Below, piece after piece: positions 14,498-23,133 of a stretch of 32,716 bases of DNA. A program made the position numbers and the translations under genes. The first letter of the stretch is position 1. Each line of letters begins with the position of its first letter. Source of the stretch: Desulfocapsa sp. (GTDB lineage: Bacteria > Desulfobacterota > Desulfobulbia > Desulfobulbales > CG2-30-60-27); contig DYDL01000009.1 of the NCBI GenBank assembly GCA_020717925.1, positions 1 to 32,716 on the forward strand, written 5' to 3'. The notes beneath the pieces are model-generated. The model was not told where the DNA came from and made no database searches. It was given only the letters and a program-made list of their open reading frames with translations.

Positions 14498-14663
14498 ATA
14501 AAATTGACAAGGCGCGGCAGCGGAAAACGAGAACAAGCGTTTGCAGCCGATATGATATTTCGCGGAACCGTCAATTGTCACGGCCGCGCGGCCGCCGGTG
14601 CAAAAATCCGGCCCTGGCCTGAAGCCGATTGCCAAAGGGGCGGGGGGTTGGTAGAATCGCGCC

Positions 14664-17345
14664 ATGTCCGACCAAGCCCCGGTTTTTCTCATTGATGGCA
14701 GCGCCTATATCTATCGCGCCTACCATGCCATCTCCCCGCTTTCCAATCGCCACGGCCTGCCGACGCATGCGGTGTATGGCTTCACCAATATCCTGCTGCG
14801 GGTGATCCGGGAAAAGGCCCCCCAGTATCTGGCCGTGGCCTTTGACCTGAAGGGGCCCACCTTCCGGCACGCGCTCTATAAGGAATACAAGGCCAACCGG
14901 CCGCCCATGCCGGAAGATCTGGCGCCGCAGATTCCCTACATCAAGCAGGTGGTGGCGGCCCACAATATCCTCTGCCTCGAGGAGCAGGGGGTGGAGGCCG
15001 ATGATCTCCTCGCCGCCGCCGCCCGGGTCTTGGGGCGTGACAATACCCCGGTGGTAGTGGTTTCCGGGGACAAGGATCTGCTGCAACTGGTCTCCGACCG
15101 GGTCAGCGTGTGGGATCCGATGAGCGACCGGCTCATGGACCCGGCTGCGGTGCGGGCTAAGTACCAGGTGGGGCCGGAGCATCTCCTCGATCTCTTCGCC
15201 CTCATCGGCGACTCCTCGGATAACATTCCCGGCGTGCCCGGGGTGGGGCCCAAAACGGCCGAGAAGCTTATCAATCAGTTCAACGACCTGGAGGGGTTGT
15301 ACAGCCATCTGGCCGAGGCCGGGTCGGTAAAGATGCAGGAGAAACTGGCCGGCAATCGCGAGCTTGCCTTTCTCTCCCGAGATCTCATTCGCCTGAAGGA
15401 GGATGTCAGCGTGCCGGCCGGACTTGCCGCCTACCGCCTGCCCCCCCCGGACGCGGACAAGCTGCGGGCTCTCTACACCGAGCTGGAGTTTTCCCGGCTG
15501 CTGAAGGAGGAGGTGGCGCCGCGGGCAGGCATGGATACGGCCGGCTTCATACTGGTGGACAGTGTCGCGCACCTGGATACGCTTCTCGGCCTGCTCAAAA
15601 AGGCCACCGTGCTCGCCCTGGACACGGAGACCGACTCCCTGAATACCAGGAGCGCCGGCCTGGTCGGCCTCTCCCTGGCCGTGGACGATGACCAGGCCTT
15701 CTACATTCCCATGGGCCACAAGACCGCGGACGGCGCCCTGCAGCCGGGTCAACTGCCTGAGGCCCAAGTCCTCGACGCCCTGCGCCCCTTTCTGGAGAAC
15801 AAGGATCTCCCCAAGGTGTGCCACAACCTGAAGTTTGATTATGGTGTGCTGCGCGGCCAGGGGGTGAATTTGGCCGGGCCGCTGTGGGACACCATGATTG
15901 CCTCCTATCTGCTCGACTCCTCCCGTCGCTCCCATGGGCTCGACGAGCTGGCCGGGGAACTTCTGGGCAAGCGGCTGACCTCTTATAAGGAGGTGACCGG
16001 CGGCGATAAGCGGGACGACAGTTTTGTCCATGTGGCGGTGGCCGCGGCCTGCCCCTATTCCTGCGAGGACGGCCTGGCCACCTTGCTGCTCTGGCGGAAG
16101 TTCCGGCCCCAGCTTGAACAAAATGGTCTCTGGCCGCTGTTCGCGGACATGGAGATGGCCCTGGTGCCGGTACTGGTCGAGATGGAGCAGGCCGGCATCC
16201 GGGTGGACCCAACCGTGCTCGTCCGCATGTCCGCGGAGTTTGGCGACCAGTTGCAGCAGTTGGAACATGACATCTTCGCCCTGGCCGGCACCGCGTTCAA
16301 CATCAACTCCCCCAGGCAGCTTGGCGAGATCCTGTTTGAGAAACTGAAATTGCCGCAGGGCCGCAAGACCAAGACCGGCTATTCCACCGACGTACAGGTG
16401 CTGGAGAAGCTGGCCGGTTATCACGAGCTGCCGGCCGCGGTCATAAGGCACCGCAACCTTTCCAAACTGAAATCCACCTATGCCGACAAATTGGCGGAAC
16501 TGATGGATCCCGTTAGCGGCCGGGTGCACACCTCATTCAATCAGACCATCACCGCCACCGGTCGGCTGTCGAGCAGCAACCCCAATCTGCAGAACATCCC
16601 CATCCGCACCCCGGAGGGACAGCGCATCCGGCAGGCCTTTGTGCCGGAAGAGGGATGCATCTTTCTCTCGGCCGACTATTCCCAGATCGATCTGCGGGTT
16701 CTGGCCCATTATTCCCAGGATCCGGCCCTGCTTACGGCCTTCCGCGAGGGCCAGGATGTCCACAGTCGCACCGCGGCCGAGATTTTCCGGGTGAATCCTG
16801 GCTTTATCACCCCGGAGATGCGGCGGGTGGCCAAGACCATCAACTTTGGCATTGTTTACGGTATGAGCGCCTTTGGCCTGGCTGGCCAGTTGCACCTGAG
16901 CCGCAAGGAGGCGGCCACCTTCATCGAGCGCTACTTCGACCTTTATGCCGGGGTGAAGCGCTACATGACCGATATTGTCCGCCAGGCCCAGGAGCAGGGC
17001 TATGTCACCACCCTGTTTCACCGCCGCCGCCCCCTGCCCGAACTGGCAAGTTCCAATAAGGCGATGCGGGAGTTCGCCGAGCGCACTGCCATCAACACCC
17101 CTATTCAGGGCACGGCCGCTGATATTATCAAGCTGGCCATGCTTGAGGTGGACCATTGCCTGAAGCAGGCCGGGCTTGCGACCCGCATGCTGCTACAGAT
17201 TCACGATGAGCTGGTCTTTGAGGTGGTGGCCGGGGAAGAGGCTACGGTGTCAGCCTTGGTGCGCCAGGCCATGGAGACGGTGACCGCCCTTGATGTGCCG
17301 CTAGTGGTCAACCTGGCCACTGGCCGCAATCTGGCCGAGGTCTGA
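14664..17345 (+). CDS. polA: DNA polymerase I PolA, three-domain
   Basis: The 893-residue protein is a complete Pol I for gap filling and primer removal. The N-terminal 5'-3' nuclease begins FLIDGSAYIYRAYHAI and has SGDKDLLQL near residue 133 and SDNIPGVPGVGPKTAEKL. The 3'-5' proofreading domain is intact: LALDTETDS near 316, HNLKFDYG near 386 and YSCEDG near 463, so the enzyme should edit, unlike Thermus Pol I. The polymerase domain has motif A (DYSQIDLRVLAHY near 670), motif B (RRVAKTINFGIVYG near 720) and motif C (QIHDELVFE near 847). The ATG at 14664 lacks a strong ribosome binding site. Many long frames opposite it are GC-skew shadows. Confidence 0.99.
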   Translation: MSDQAPVFLIDGSAYIYRAYHAISPLSNRHGLPTHAVYGFTNILLRVIREKAPQYLAVAFDLKGPTFRHALYKEYKANRPPMPEDLAPQIPYIKQVVAAHNILCLEEQGVEADDLLAAAARVLGRDNTPVVVVSGDKDLLQLVSDRVSVWDPMSDRLMDPAAVRAKYQVGPEHLLDLFALIGDSSDNIPGVPGVGPKTAEKLINQFNDLEGLYSHLAEAGSVKMQEKLAGNRELAFLSRDLIRLKEDVSVPAGLAAYRLPPPDADKLRALYTELEFSRLLKEEVAPRAGMDTAGFILVDSVAHLDTLLGLLKKATVLALDTETDSLNTRSAGLVGLSLAVDDDQAFYIPMGHKTADGALQPGQLPEAQVLDALRPFLENKDLPKVCHNLKFDYGVLRGQGVNLAGPLWDTMIASYLLDSSRRSHGLDELAGELLGKRLTSYKEVTGGDKRDDSFVHVAVAAACPYSCEDGLATLLLWRKFRPQLEQNGLWPLFADMEMALVPVLVEMEQAGIRVDPTVLVRMSAEFGDQLQQLEHDIFALAGTAFNINSPRQLGEILFEKLKLPQGRKTKTGYSTDVQVLEKLAGYHELPAAVIRHRNLSKLKSTYADKLAELMDPVSGRVHTSFNQTITATGRLSSSNPNLQNIPIRTPEGQRIRQAFVPEEGCIFLSADYSQIDLRVLAHYSQDPALLTAFREGQDVHSRTAAEIFRVNPGFITPEMRRVAKTINFGIVYGMSAFGLAGQLHLSRKEAATFIERYFDLYAGVKRYMTDIVRQAQEQGYVTTLFHRRRPLPELASSNKAMREFAERTAINTPIQGTAADIIKLAMLEVDHCLKQAGLATRMLLQIHDELVFEVVAGEEATVSALVRQAMETVTALDVPLVVNLATGRNLAEV

Positions 17346-17374
17346 GCCAGGCCGGGGAGGCTTATGGCCGCCGT

Positions 17375-17445
17375 TGTCCAGACCTGGAAAGCTGTTGACG
17401 ACGGCCGGCAAACAACGTACCATAGCGACTTTAGTCGTCTGGACA
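17375..17445 (+). repeat. 9-base inverted repeat flanking the ppiD promoter
   Basis: TGTCCAGAC (17375-17383) and GTCTGGACA (17437-17445) are perfect inverted copies 53 bases apart. They bracket the promoter boxes at 17395-17423. A second small palindrome, CGACTTTAGTCG (17426-17437), lies immediately after the -10 box. They could be operator sites for a stress regulator. Confidence 0.45.
17395..17423 (+). promoter_or_regulatory. Candidate sigma-70 promoter for the PpiD-like gene
   Basis: TTGACG and TACCAT are separated by exactly 17 bases, with five and four matches to consensus. The start of transcription would be near 17430, about 76 bases before the gene. Confidence 0.5.
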
Positions 17446-17505
17446 GGGCCGTTTTGCGGCGGGATCAGAGCGGGGCCATGATAATGATAAGGAGCGAGAA
17501 GCGTC

Positions 17506-19395
17506 ATGCTGCATTTTTTTCGTAAGCAAGCACAGTCCAAATTTTTGCAGGTCACGGTAGTCATTATCGCCCTGGTTTTCATCTTCTGGGGCGTGGGCAG
17601 CTACGAGAGCGGCAGCAAGAACACGGTGGCCACGGTCAACGGAGCGAACATTTCCATAGCACAGTTCAAGCGGGCCTACGAGGAAAGCGTTAAGCGCTAC
17701 AAGGAACAGACCGGTCGGGATGTGCCTGAGAAGCTGTTGCAGGACGGCAGCTTCCGCAGCCGGGTGCGCGAGGATCTGATCCAGCGGCAGCTCCTGTTGC
17801 AGGGGGCCAGCGAGATGGGCATCGTGGTCAACGATGTGGAGGTGCAGGAAAAGATTCAGGCCATGGAGGTCTTTCGGGTAGGCGGGGTCTTTAACTTGCA
17901 GCGTTATCAGAAGCAGTTGGCCGCCTCCAGGTTGTCGATCACGGATTTCGAGGCCTCCATGCGCAACGACATGTTGACGGCCAAGGTGATGAGCCAGCTT
18001 GGCGCCTTTGTCACGGTCGTGCCTCGTGAGATCCAGGACCGCTATGACTATGTCATGGGCAAGATCAAGTTGCAGTATCTGGCCCTGCAGGCCAAGGGTT
18101 ATCAGGGCAAGGTCAAGGTGACCGACGAGGCCTTGGCCGCCTTCTTCGCCGAACATCAGGAGGAGTATAAGACCGAGCCGCGGCTGAAGGTGCGCTATCT
18201 GTTGTTTCCCTTTGCGCTATCGGGCAAGGGCGCCAACCTGGCCGCCGGGGCGGTGGAGGCCTATTACGAGGCGAACCAGGCCCGCTTTGAGTTGCCCGAG
18301 AAGCGGCGCGTCCGCCACATTCTCATCCGTGCCGACCAGCATGACAGCCCCGAGATCCTGGCCGCCAAGAGCAAGCAGGCCGATGCTCTGCTGGCGCGGC
18401 TTAAAAAGGGTGAGGATTTCGCCACCCTGGCCAAGGCAAACTCCGCGGACAGCTCGGCCAGTCGCGGCGGTGACCTGGGTTTCTTCGGGCGCGGGCAGAT
18501 GGTGCCACCCTTTGAAGACGCGGCCTTTGCCTTGCAGGTCGGGGAAACGAGTGAGGTGGTGCGGACCGCTTTCGGGTTTCACCTTATTAAACTTGAGGAG
18601 ATCCAGGCCGCTCATGTCAAGGAATTGGGCGAGGTGCGGGGTGAAATCGAGGCGACCCTGCTGAAGACCGAGGGCCGCGACTTGGCCTACAAGGCGGCCA
18701 GCGAGGCCTACGAGCAACTCATCATGGCCGGCAGCATGGAGGAGTACGGCAAAAAGAGCGGGGTAACCCTTACGGAGACCGACTTTTTTAGCCGCAGGCA
18801 GCCGGTGGCTCCCTTCCAGGGGCGGGAGCAGTTGCTGGGCGAACTTTTCAAACTCAAAAAGGGTGAATTGAGTTCACTGATCGAAGGTACCCAGGAGTTC
18901 GTCATTCTCTTTGTTGTTGACGAACAGGCGCCGGCGGTGCCCGAATTGGCGGCGGTGCGGGAACGGGTGACGAAGGATTTTGTCGTGGCGCAGGCCAGCC
19001 AACTGGCCCAGGAAGACGCCATCGCGCTGCTGGCCGTGGGCAAGGCGGGCGGCAGCCTGGCGGCAGAAGCGGAAAAGCGCGGGGTAAAGCTTATGGAAAC
19101 CCCGTTTTTCACCCGGGTCGAACCGCCACCCGCCGGGGTACCGATGGAGCTGATGGCAACAGGCTTTGCCCTGACCACTGCCAACCCATGGCCGGAGAAT
19201 ATCCTCACCCAGCCTGACGGCTTTTACGTGTTTGTGCTCAAGGATAAGCAGGCGGCGGACCCGGGTCAACTGGCAGGCAGCGAGGCTGAGATAAGGCGCT
19301 CGGTGGAGCAGGAGAAGCGGCTGCAGATCATGACCGGCTGGCTCAACAACCTGCGGCAGAAGGCCAAGGTCACCATTAATCAGAACCTTGGTTGA
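17506..19395 (+). CDS. ppiD: PpiD/SurA-type periplasmic peptidyl-prolyl isomerase
   Basis: The 629-residue protein has the PpiD layout: a short cytoplasmic start (MLHFFRKQAQSKFLQ), one transmembrane anchor (VTVVIIALVFIFWGVGSY, residues about 16-33), an N-terminal SurA-like chaperone domain (VNGANISIAQFKRAYEE to about residue 200), a parvulin domain at about 260-365, and a C-terminal chaperone part. The parvulin signatures are RVRHILIRAD, SRGGDLGFFGRGQMVPPFED and VRTAFGFHLIKLEE. It assists folding of proteins emerging from the Sec translocon. The length almost equals E. coli PpiD (623). GGAG precedes the ATG. It could also be named a SurA_N_3 family protein. Confidence 0.9.
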   Translation: MLHFFRKQAQSKFLQVTVVIIALVFIFWGVGSYESGSKNTVATVNGANISIAQFKRAYEESVKRYKEQTGRDVPEKLLQDGSFRSRVREDLIQRQLLLQGASEMGIVVNDVEVQEKIQAMEVFRVGGVFNLQRYQKQLAASRLSITDFEASMRNDMLTAKVMSQLGAFVTVVPREIQDRYDYVMGKIKLQYLALQAKGYQGKVKVTDEALAAFFAEHQEEYKTEPRLKVRYLLFPFALSGKGANLAAGAVEAYYEANQARFELPEKRRVRHILIRADQHDSPEILAAKSKQADALLARLKKGEDFATLAKANSADSSASRGGDLGFFGRGQMVPPFEDAAFALQVGETSEVVRTAFGFHLIKLEEIQAAHVKELGEVRGEIEATLLKTEGRDLAYKAASEAYEQLIMAGSMEEYGKKSGVTLTETDFFSRRQPVAPFQGREQLLGELFKLKKGELSSLIEGTQEFVILFVVDEQAPAVPELAAVRERVTKDFVVAQASQLAQEDAIALLAVGKAGGSLAAEAEKRGVKLMETPFFTRVEPPPAGVPMELMATGFALTTANPWPENILTQPDGFYVFVLKDKQAADPGQLAGSEAEIRRSVEQEKRLQIMTGWLNNLRQKAKVTINQNLG

Positions 19396-19418
19396 TCAGG
19401 GCGGCGGTCGGGATGGTG

Positions 19419-19739
19419 TCAACGTTTGGCTTTACCCCATAGGGGGTCGTGGCCGAAGCGGTCCATCCACCAATCCTCCGACTCCACCCCGTTGCCGCCC
19501 TCGTCCCGGGTCAAAGGGAACCGGTACTGGGCGCAATAGTCCAGCAGTGTCTGGTAGGCCTCGGTAAGACGCAGGAAGTCGGCGGTTTCTTGTTGATCGA
19601 CATGATTTTTCGTTGCGTCTGGGTGGTGTTTTTTCGCCAGCCGGCGATAGGCGCGTTTGATGTCGGCAAGGGATGCGCGGTCGCCCAGGCCGAGAAGTTC
19701 CTTGGCCGCAATGATTTTCTCCCACTGCCCGCTATCCAT
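19419..19739 (-). CDS. Small J-domain (DnaJ-like) protein
   Basis: I chose the ATG at 19739, 22 residues inside the track frame, because it overlaps the plsY stop by 8 bases and the sequence before it is the plsY 3-prime end in another frame. The 106-residue product has a J domain: ELLGLGDRASLADIKRAYRR, then LAKKHHPD with the HPD catalytic tripeptide that stimulates DnaK ATPase, then FLRLTEAYQTLLDY. No Gly/Phe or zinc domain follows; the C-terminus (GVESEDWWMDRFGHDPLWGK) is acidic and Trp-rich, a likely client-binding tail. It is convergent with ppiD (23 bases apart), which may or may not mean a functional link. Confidence 0.88.
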   Translation of the reverse strand: MDSGQWEKIIAAKELLGLGDRASLADIKRAYRRLAKKHHPDATKNHVDQQETADFLRLTEAYQTLLDYCAQYRFPLTRDEGGNGVESEDWWMDRFGHDPLWGKAKR

Positions 19740-20349
19740 GGGCAGCCTCCCGCGCCTTTCCCCACTTGGACTCTTCCCCTCGCAGCAGCCGGCTGATGTT
19801 GGCACGATGTTTGACCCAGATCAAGATGGCGATGGCTGTGGCCAGCAGCAGTTGCTCTTGGCCGGCGCCCAGGAAAAAAAGGACTACAGGCATGAGGGCC
19901 GAGGTGGCTAGGGATCCGGCCGAGACATAACCCCAGCGCCACATGATGATCAAGAAGACAAGAAGGGCTGCCAGCACGGCCAGCGGTTGCAGGTAGAGGA
20001 AGACGCCCAGGGCCGTGGCCACCCCCTTGCCGCCCCGGAAGCGGAGATAGATTGGGAAGAGGTGGCCAAGAAAGGCACCCCCGCCGCAGCCGAGGATAAC
20101 CAGTTCCTTGTCAGGTTGGCCGGCAAGCAGTCCGGCGGCCAGTGCCATGGGCAGGATAGCCTTGGCCGCATCACCCACCAGGGTCAATAGGCCTATCTTT
20201 TTACCCAGCACCCGGCTGACGTTGGTGGCGCCGATGTTGGCGCTGCCGCTCTTGCGGACATCCACGCCGAAACATTTGCCGAGCAGAAGCCCCACAGGCA
20301 CGGATCCGATGAGGTAAGCGCAGATGATGAGGATAGTTGCGAAGGCCAT
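19732..20349 (-). CDS. plsY: Acyl-phosphate:glycerol-3-phosphate acyltransferase PlsY
   Basis: PlsY transfers an acyl group from acyl-phosphate to glycerol-3-phosphate, the first step of membrane phospholipid synthesis. The 205-residue integral membrane protein has the three conserved loops: YLIGSVPVGLLLGK with VRKSGSANIGATNVSRVLG, GHLFPIYLRFRGGKGVATALG, and a late Arg/Lys-rich segment (VKHRANISRLLRGEES). About five hydrophobic helices are visible. I prefer the ATG at 20349; the track uses TTG at 20361. The end overlaps the J-domain gene, so translation is probably coupled. Confidence 0.96.
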   Translation of the reverse strand: MAFATILIICAYLIGSVPVGLLLGKCFGVDVRKSGSANIGATNVSRVLGKKIGLLTLVGDAAKAILPMALAAGLLAGQPDKELVILGCGGGAFLGHLFPIYLRFRGGKGVATALGVFLYLQPLAVLAALLVFLIIMWRWGYVSAGSLATSALMPVVLFFLGAGQEQLLLATAIAILIWVKHRANISRLLRGEESKWGKAREAAHG

Positions 20350-20507
20350 AGTGAAATCCAAGCAAGGGCTGGGCGCGCCTGCTCCGGCGTCGGCAACGGG
20401 GCGGCCCTGTCAATGGAGGCCATGGTAGCATGTTTGGCAACGTTTTGCCCGCTTTTGTGGGGGGATGCCGGGCAGCGGGTCGGAAGAAAAGTAAAAAATA
20501 TTTGAAA

Positions 20508-20548
20508 TTGATCTAAGTCAAAGGGTTCCTGTGTGGATCAGCTATACT
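20508..20548 (+). promoter_or_regulatory. FNR/HcpR-type activator site and -10 box of hcp
   Basis: TTGATCTAAGTCAA (20508-20521) matches the FNR consensus TTGAT-N4-ATCAA with one mismatch. A -10 box TATACT lies at 20543-20548, and no -35 box is seen at the right distance. With a start near 20556 the palindrome is centred at about -41.5, the class II activator position. CRP/FNR-family regulators of hcp, such as HcpR, are known in sulfate reducers. After the start, CATGC-TTAACG-GCATG could fold in the leader. Confidence 0.65.
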
Positions 20549-20624
20549 GGTTTCATGCTTAACGGCATGCAGGAAGCTTTATAGAACCTTTGGCTGGTCA
20601 ATAATCTGTATCAAGGAGGACTTC

Positions 20625-22250
20625 ATGTTTTGTTATCAGTGCGAGCAAACGGCAAAGGGAACCGGATGCACCACCCTCGGCGTCTGCGGCAAGCAGGCCG
20701 ATCTGTCCGCCCTGCAGGATCTATTCATTTTTGCCCTGCAGGGGTTGTCGATCTTCGCGGTCGAGGGGCGGCGGGTAGGGTGCAGCGACCCGGAGGTTAA
20801 TCTTTTTATCTGTGAGGGCATCTTTTCGACGCTGACCAACGTCAACTTCGACAACGAGCGCTTTGCCGCCCTCATCCGGCGGACCGTGGAATTGCGTGAA
20901 CGGTTAAAGGCAGCGGTTAAAGCCGCTGGCGGCAAGGTCGATTTCACCGAGGATGCGGCCAATTTCACCCCGGCCGACACCATGGCTGCTCTGGTCAGCC
21001 AGGGTGAGAAGGTCGAGATCAAGCCCGGCGGCGACAATGTTGACGTCACCAGCCTCAAGCATACCCTGCTTTTCGGGTTGAAGGGCGTGGCCGCCTATGC
21101 CGATCACGCCAAGATTCTGGGCCAGGAGGACGAGGCGGTCTACGCCTTTGTGCAGGAGGCCCTGGCCGGGATCCTGCGCACCGATCTCACCGTGGACGAC
21201 TGCGTGGCCCTGGCTATGAAGTGCGGGCAGATCAACCTGCGGGCCATGGAACTGCTGGATGCCGGTAACACCACCACCTACGGCCATCCAGTGCCCACTT
21301 CGGTGCCGCTGGGCGCCAAGAAGGGCAAGGCCATTCTGGTTTCCGGCCATGATCTGAAGGATTTGGAGACCATTCTGGTGCAGAGCGCGGGCAAGGGGAT
21401 CAACGTTTATACCCACGGCGAGATGCTGCCCACCCACGGCTATCCTGGGCTGAAGAAATACCCGCATTTTTATGGTCATTTTGGCACGGCCTGGCAGAAT
21501 CAGGCCAAGGAGTTTCCGCTGTTCCCCGGCGCCATCCTCATGACCACCAACTGCCTGCAGAAACCGCAGGCGTCCTATGCGGATAACATTTTCACCACCG
21601 GCCTGGTGGGGTGGCCGGGCACGACCCATGTGGTGAACAAGGATTTCAGTGCAGTCATTGCCAAGGCCCTGGCCATGCCCGGGTTTACCGAGGATACGGA
21701 CAAGGGCTCGGTTTTGGTGGGTTTTGGCCGCAACACGGTGCTGTCCGTGGCCGACAAGGTGATCGCGGCAGTGAAGAGCAAGGCCATCCGTCACTTCTTC
21801 CTGGTGGGCGGCTGCGACGGCGCCAAGCCGGGCCGCAACTACTATACCGAACTGGTGGAGAAGATTCCGGCCGATTGCATGGTGCTGACCCTGGCCTGCG
21901 GCAAGTTCCGCTTCTTTGACCAGCAGTTGGGCGACATCGGCGGCATCCCGCGGCTCCTGGACATCGGCCAGTGTAACGACGCCTACTCGGCCATCCAGAT
22001 CGCCGTGGCCCTGGCCAACGCCTTTGAGTGCGGGGTGAACGATCTGCCGCTGTCGATTATTCTCTCCTGGTATGAGCAGAAGGCTGTGGCCATTCTGTTG
22101 ACCCTGTTGTCGCTGGGGGTCAAGGATATCAGGCTTGGACCGAGTCTGCCGGCCTTTATCACGCCCAATGTGCTTGAGGTCCTGGTGAAGAACTTCGACA
22201 TCAAGCCCACCACCACGGCGGACGCGGACCTGAAGACGATTCTTGGTTAA
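20625..22250 (+). CDS. hcp: Hybrid cluster protein Hcp (hydroxylamine reductase / NO reductase)
   Basis: Hcp carries a [4Fe-4S] cluster and a 4Fe-2S-2O hybrid cluster. It reduces hydroxylamine in vitro and is linked to nitric oxide detoxification. The N-terminal ligands are MFCYQCEQTAKGTGCTTLGVC, the closely spaced Cys pattern of anaerobe-type Hcp. Hybrid-cluster ligand regions are visible: VSGHDLKDLE, THGEMLPTHGYPGL, TTNCLQKP, VGGCDGAKPGRNYY, LACGKFRF and IGQCNDAYSA. The 541-residue length fits. AAGGAGG precedes the ATG. It heads a probable operon with the HD-domain protein and the ferredoxin-like protein. Confidence 0.97.
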   Translation: MFCYQCEQTAKGTGCTTLGVCGKQADLSALQDLFIFALQGLSIFAVEGRRVGCSDPEVNLFICEGIFSTLTNVNFDNERFAALIRRTVELRERLKAAVKAAGGKVDFTEDAANFTPADTMAALVSQGEKVEIKPGGDNVDVTSLKHTLLFGLKGVAAYADHAKILGQEDEAVYAFVQEALAGILRTDLTVDDCVALAMKCGQINLRAMELLDAGNTTTYGHPVPTSVPLGAKKGKAILVSGHDLKDLETILVQSAGKGINVYTHGEMLPTHGYPGLKKYPHFYGHFGTAWQNQAKEFPLFPGAILMTTNCLQKPQASYADNIFTTGLVGWPGTTHVVNKDFSAVIAKALAMPGFTEDTDKGSVLVGFGRNTVLSVADKVIAAVKSKAIRHFFLVGGCDGAKPGRNYYTELVEKIPADCMVLTLACGKFRFFDQQLGDIGGIPRLLDIGQCNDAYSAIQIAVALANAFECGVNDLPLSIILSWYEQKAVAILLTLLSLGVKDIRLGPSLPAFITPNVLEVLVKNFDIKPTTTADADLKTILG

Positions 22251-22258
22251 GGAAAAGG

Positions 22259-22300
22259 GGCCTGGTGCGGGGGGCGACTGCTGGTCCCCGGCACCAGGCC
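22259..22300 (+). repeat. Long GC-rich hairpin between hcp and the HD-domain gene
   Basis: GGCCTGGTGC and GCACCAGGCC are perfect arms, extended inward by GGGG/CCCC after one bulged base. No T-run follows, so it is not a standard terminator. It may set the ratio of hcp mRNA to downstream mRNA by processing or protection. Confidence 0.55.
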
Positions 22301-22362
22301 GCGATCATGCTTATCTTGGTATGGCAGGGTACAAATAGCGCAAGCAGGCAGGGAGGAAAGCC

Positions 22363-23097
22363 ATGAAATGCCCTGGACAGGACAGTCGCTACTGGGATGA
22401 GGCCGCCATCTTCGAGGCCTCCTGCCCCAAGTGCGGCAACACGGTAGAGTTTTTCAAGGATGATTCCACCCGGCCGTGCGTAAAGTGTGGCCAAAGGATG
22501 GTCAATCCCCGCATTGACTTCGGCTGCGCCTCTTATTGCCCCTACGCGGAACAGTGCCTCGGTGGTTTGCCGCCGGAACTGGCGGCCAAGAAGAAGGAGT
22601 TGCTGAAGGAGCGGGTGGCCCTGGAGATGAAGCGCTACTTTGGCGCCGACTTCAGGCGCATCGGTCACGCCACCAGAGTGGCCCGCTTTGCCGAGCAGCT
22701 TGCGGCCGTGGAGCAATGCGATCTGGCCGTGGTGCTGGTTACCGCCTATCTGCACGACATCGGTATCAAGGAGGGTGAGCGCAAGTTCAACAGCTCCGCG
22801 CCCAGATACCAGCATCGGGAAGGGCCGCCCGTGGCCCGGAAGATTCTCGTTGGTCTTGGGGCGGAGACGAAGTTGATCGACGAGGTGTGTGACATCATCA
22901 GCCATCACCACCAGGCCAGACCCGGCGACAGCGTCAACTTCAAGGTGGTCTACGACGCCGATATGCTGGTGAACCTGGAGGAGCGGCAGCAGGCAGCCTC
23001 ACCATTGGCGACGGAGGAGTTGGCCCGACGGATCGAGCGAGCTTTTCTTACCGAGAGTGGCCGCGCTTTGGCCAGAAATACATTGCATGCGGCATGA
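22363..23097 (+). CDS. HD-domain phosphohydrolase with Cys-rich N-terminal region
   Basis: The 244-residue protein has two parts. Residues 1-66 contain eight Cys: C3; a zinc-ribbon set C21-P-K-C24 and C39-V-K-C42; and C55-x3-C59-x5-C65 (GCASYCPYAEQC). Residues about 85-230 form an HD domain: RRIGHATRVARFAEQL (His102), AYLHDIGIKEGE (His131-Asp132), SHHHQARPGD and VYDADML. HD domains of this type hydrolyse phosphate esters or nucleotides; the substrate here is unknown. GGGAGGAAA precedes the ATG. It lies between hcp and the ferredoxin-like gene, which suggests a role in nitrosative stress or Fe-S biology. The Cys clusters could bind zinc or an Fe-S cluster. Confidence 0.85.
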   Translation: MKCPGQDSRYWDEAAIFEASCPKCGNTVEFFKDDSTRPCVKCGQRMVNPRIDFGCASYCPYAEQCLGGLPPELAAKKKELLKERVALEMKRYFGADFRRIGHATRVARFAEQLAAVEQCDLAVVLVTAYLHDIGIKEGERKFNSSAPRYQHREGPPVARKILVGLGAETKLIDEVCDIISHHHQARPGDSVNFKVVYDADMLVNLEERQQAASPLATEELARRIERAFLTESGRALARNTLHAA

Positions 23098-23133
23098 AGC
23101 GTTGCCGCGTTAACGCATGGACGGAGAAGGTAT

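Noticed and set aside
14571-16529. 652-codon frame on the minus strand opposite polA
   Set aside because: It mirrors the codon structure of polA, is rich in His/Gly/Gln runs as expected for the antisense of a GC-rich gene, has no recognisable domain and no ribosome binding site.
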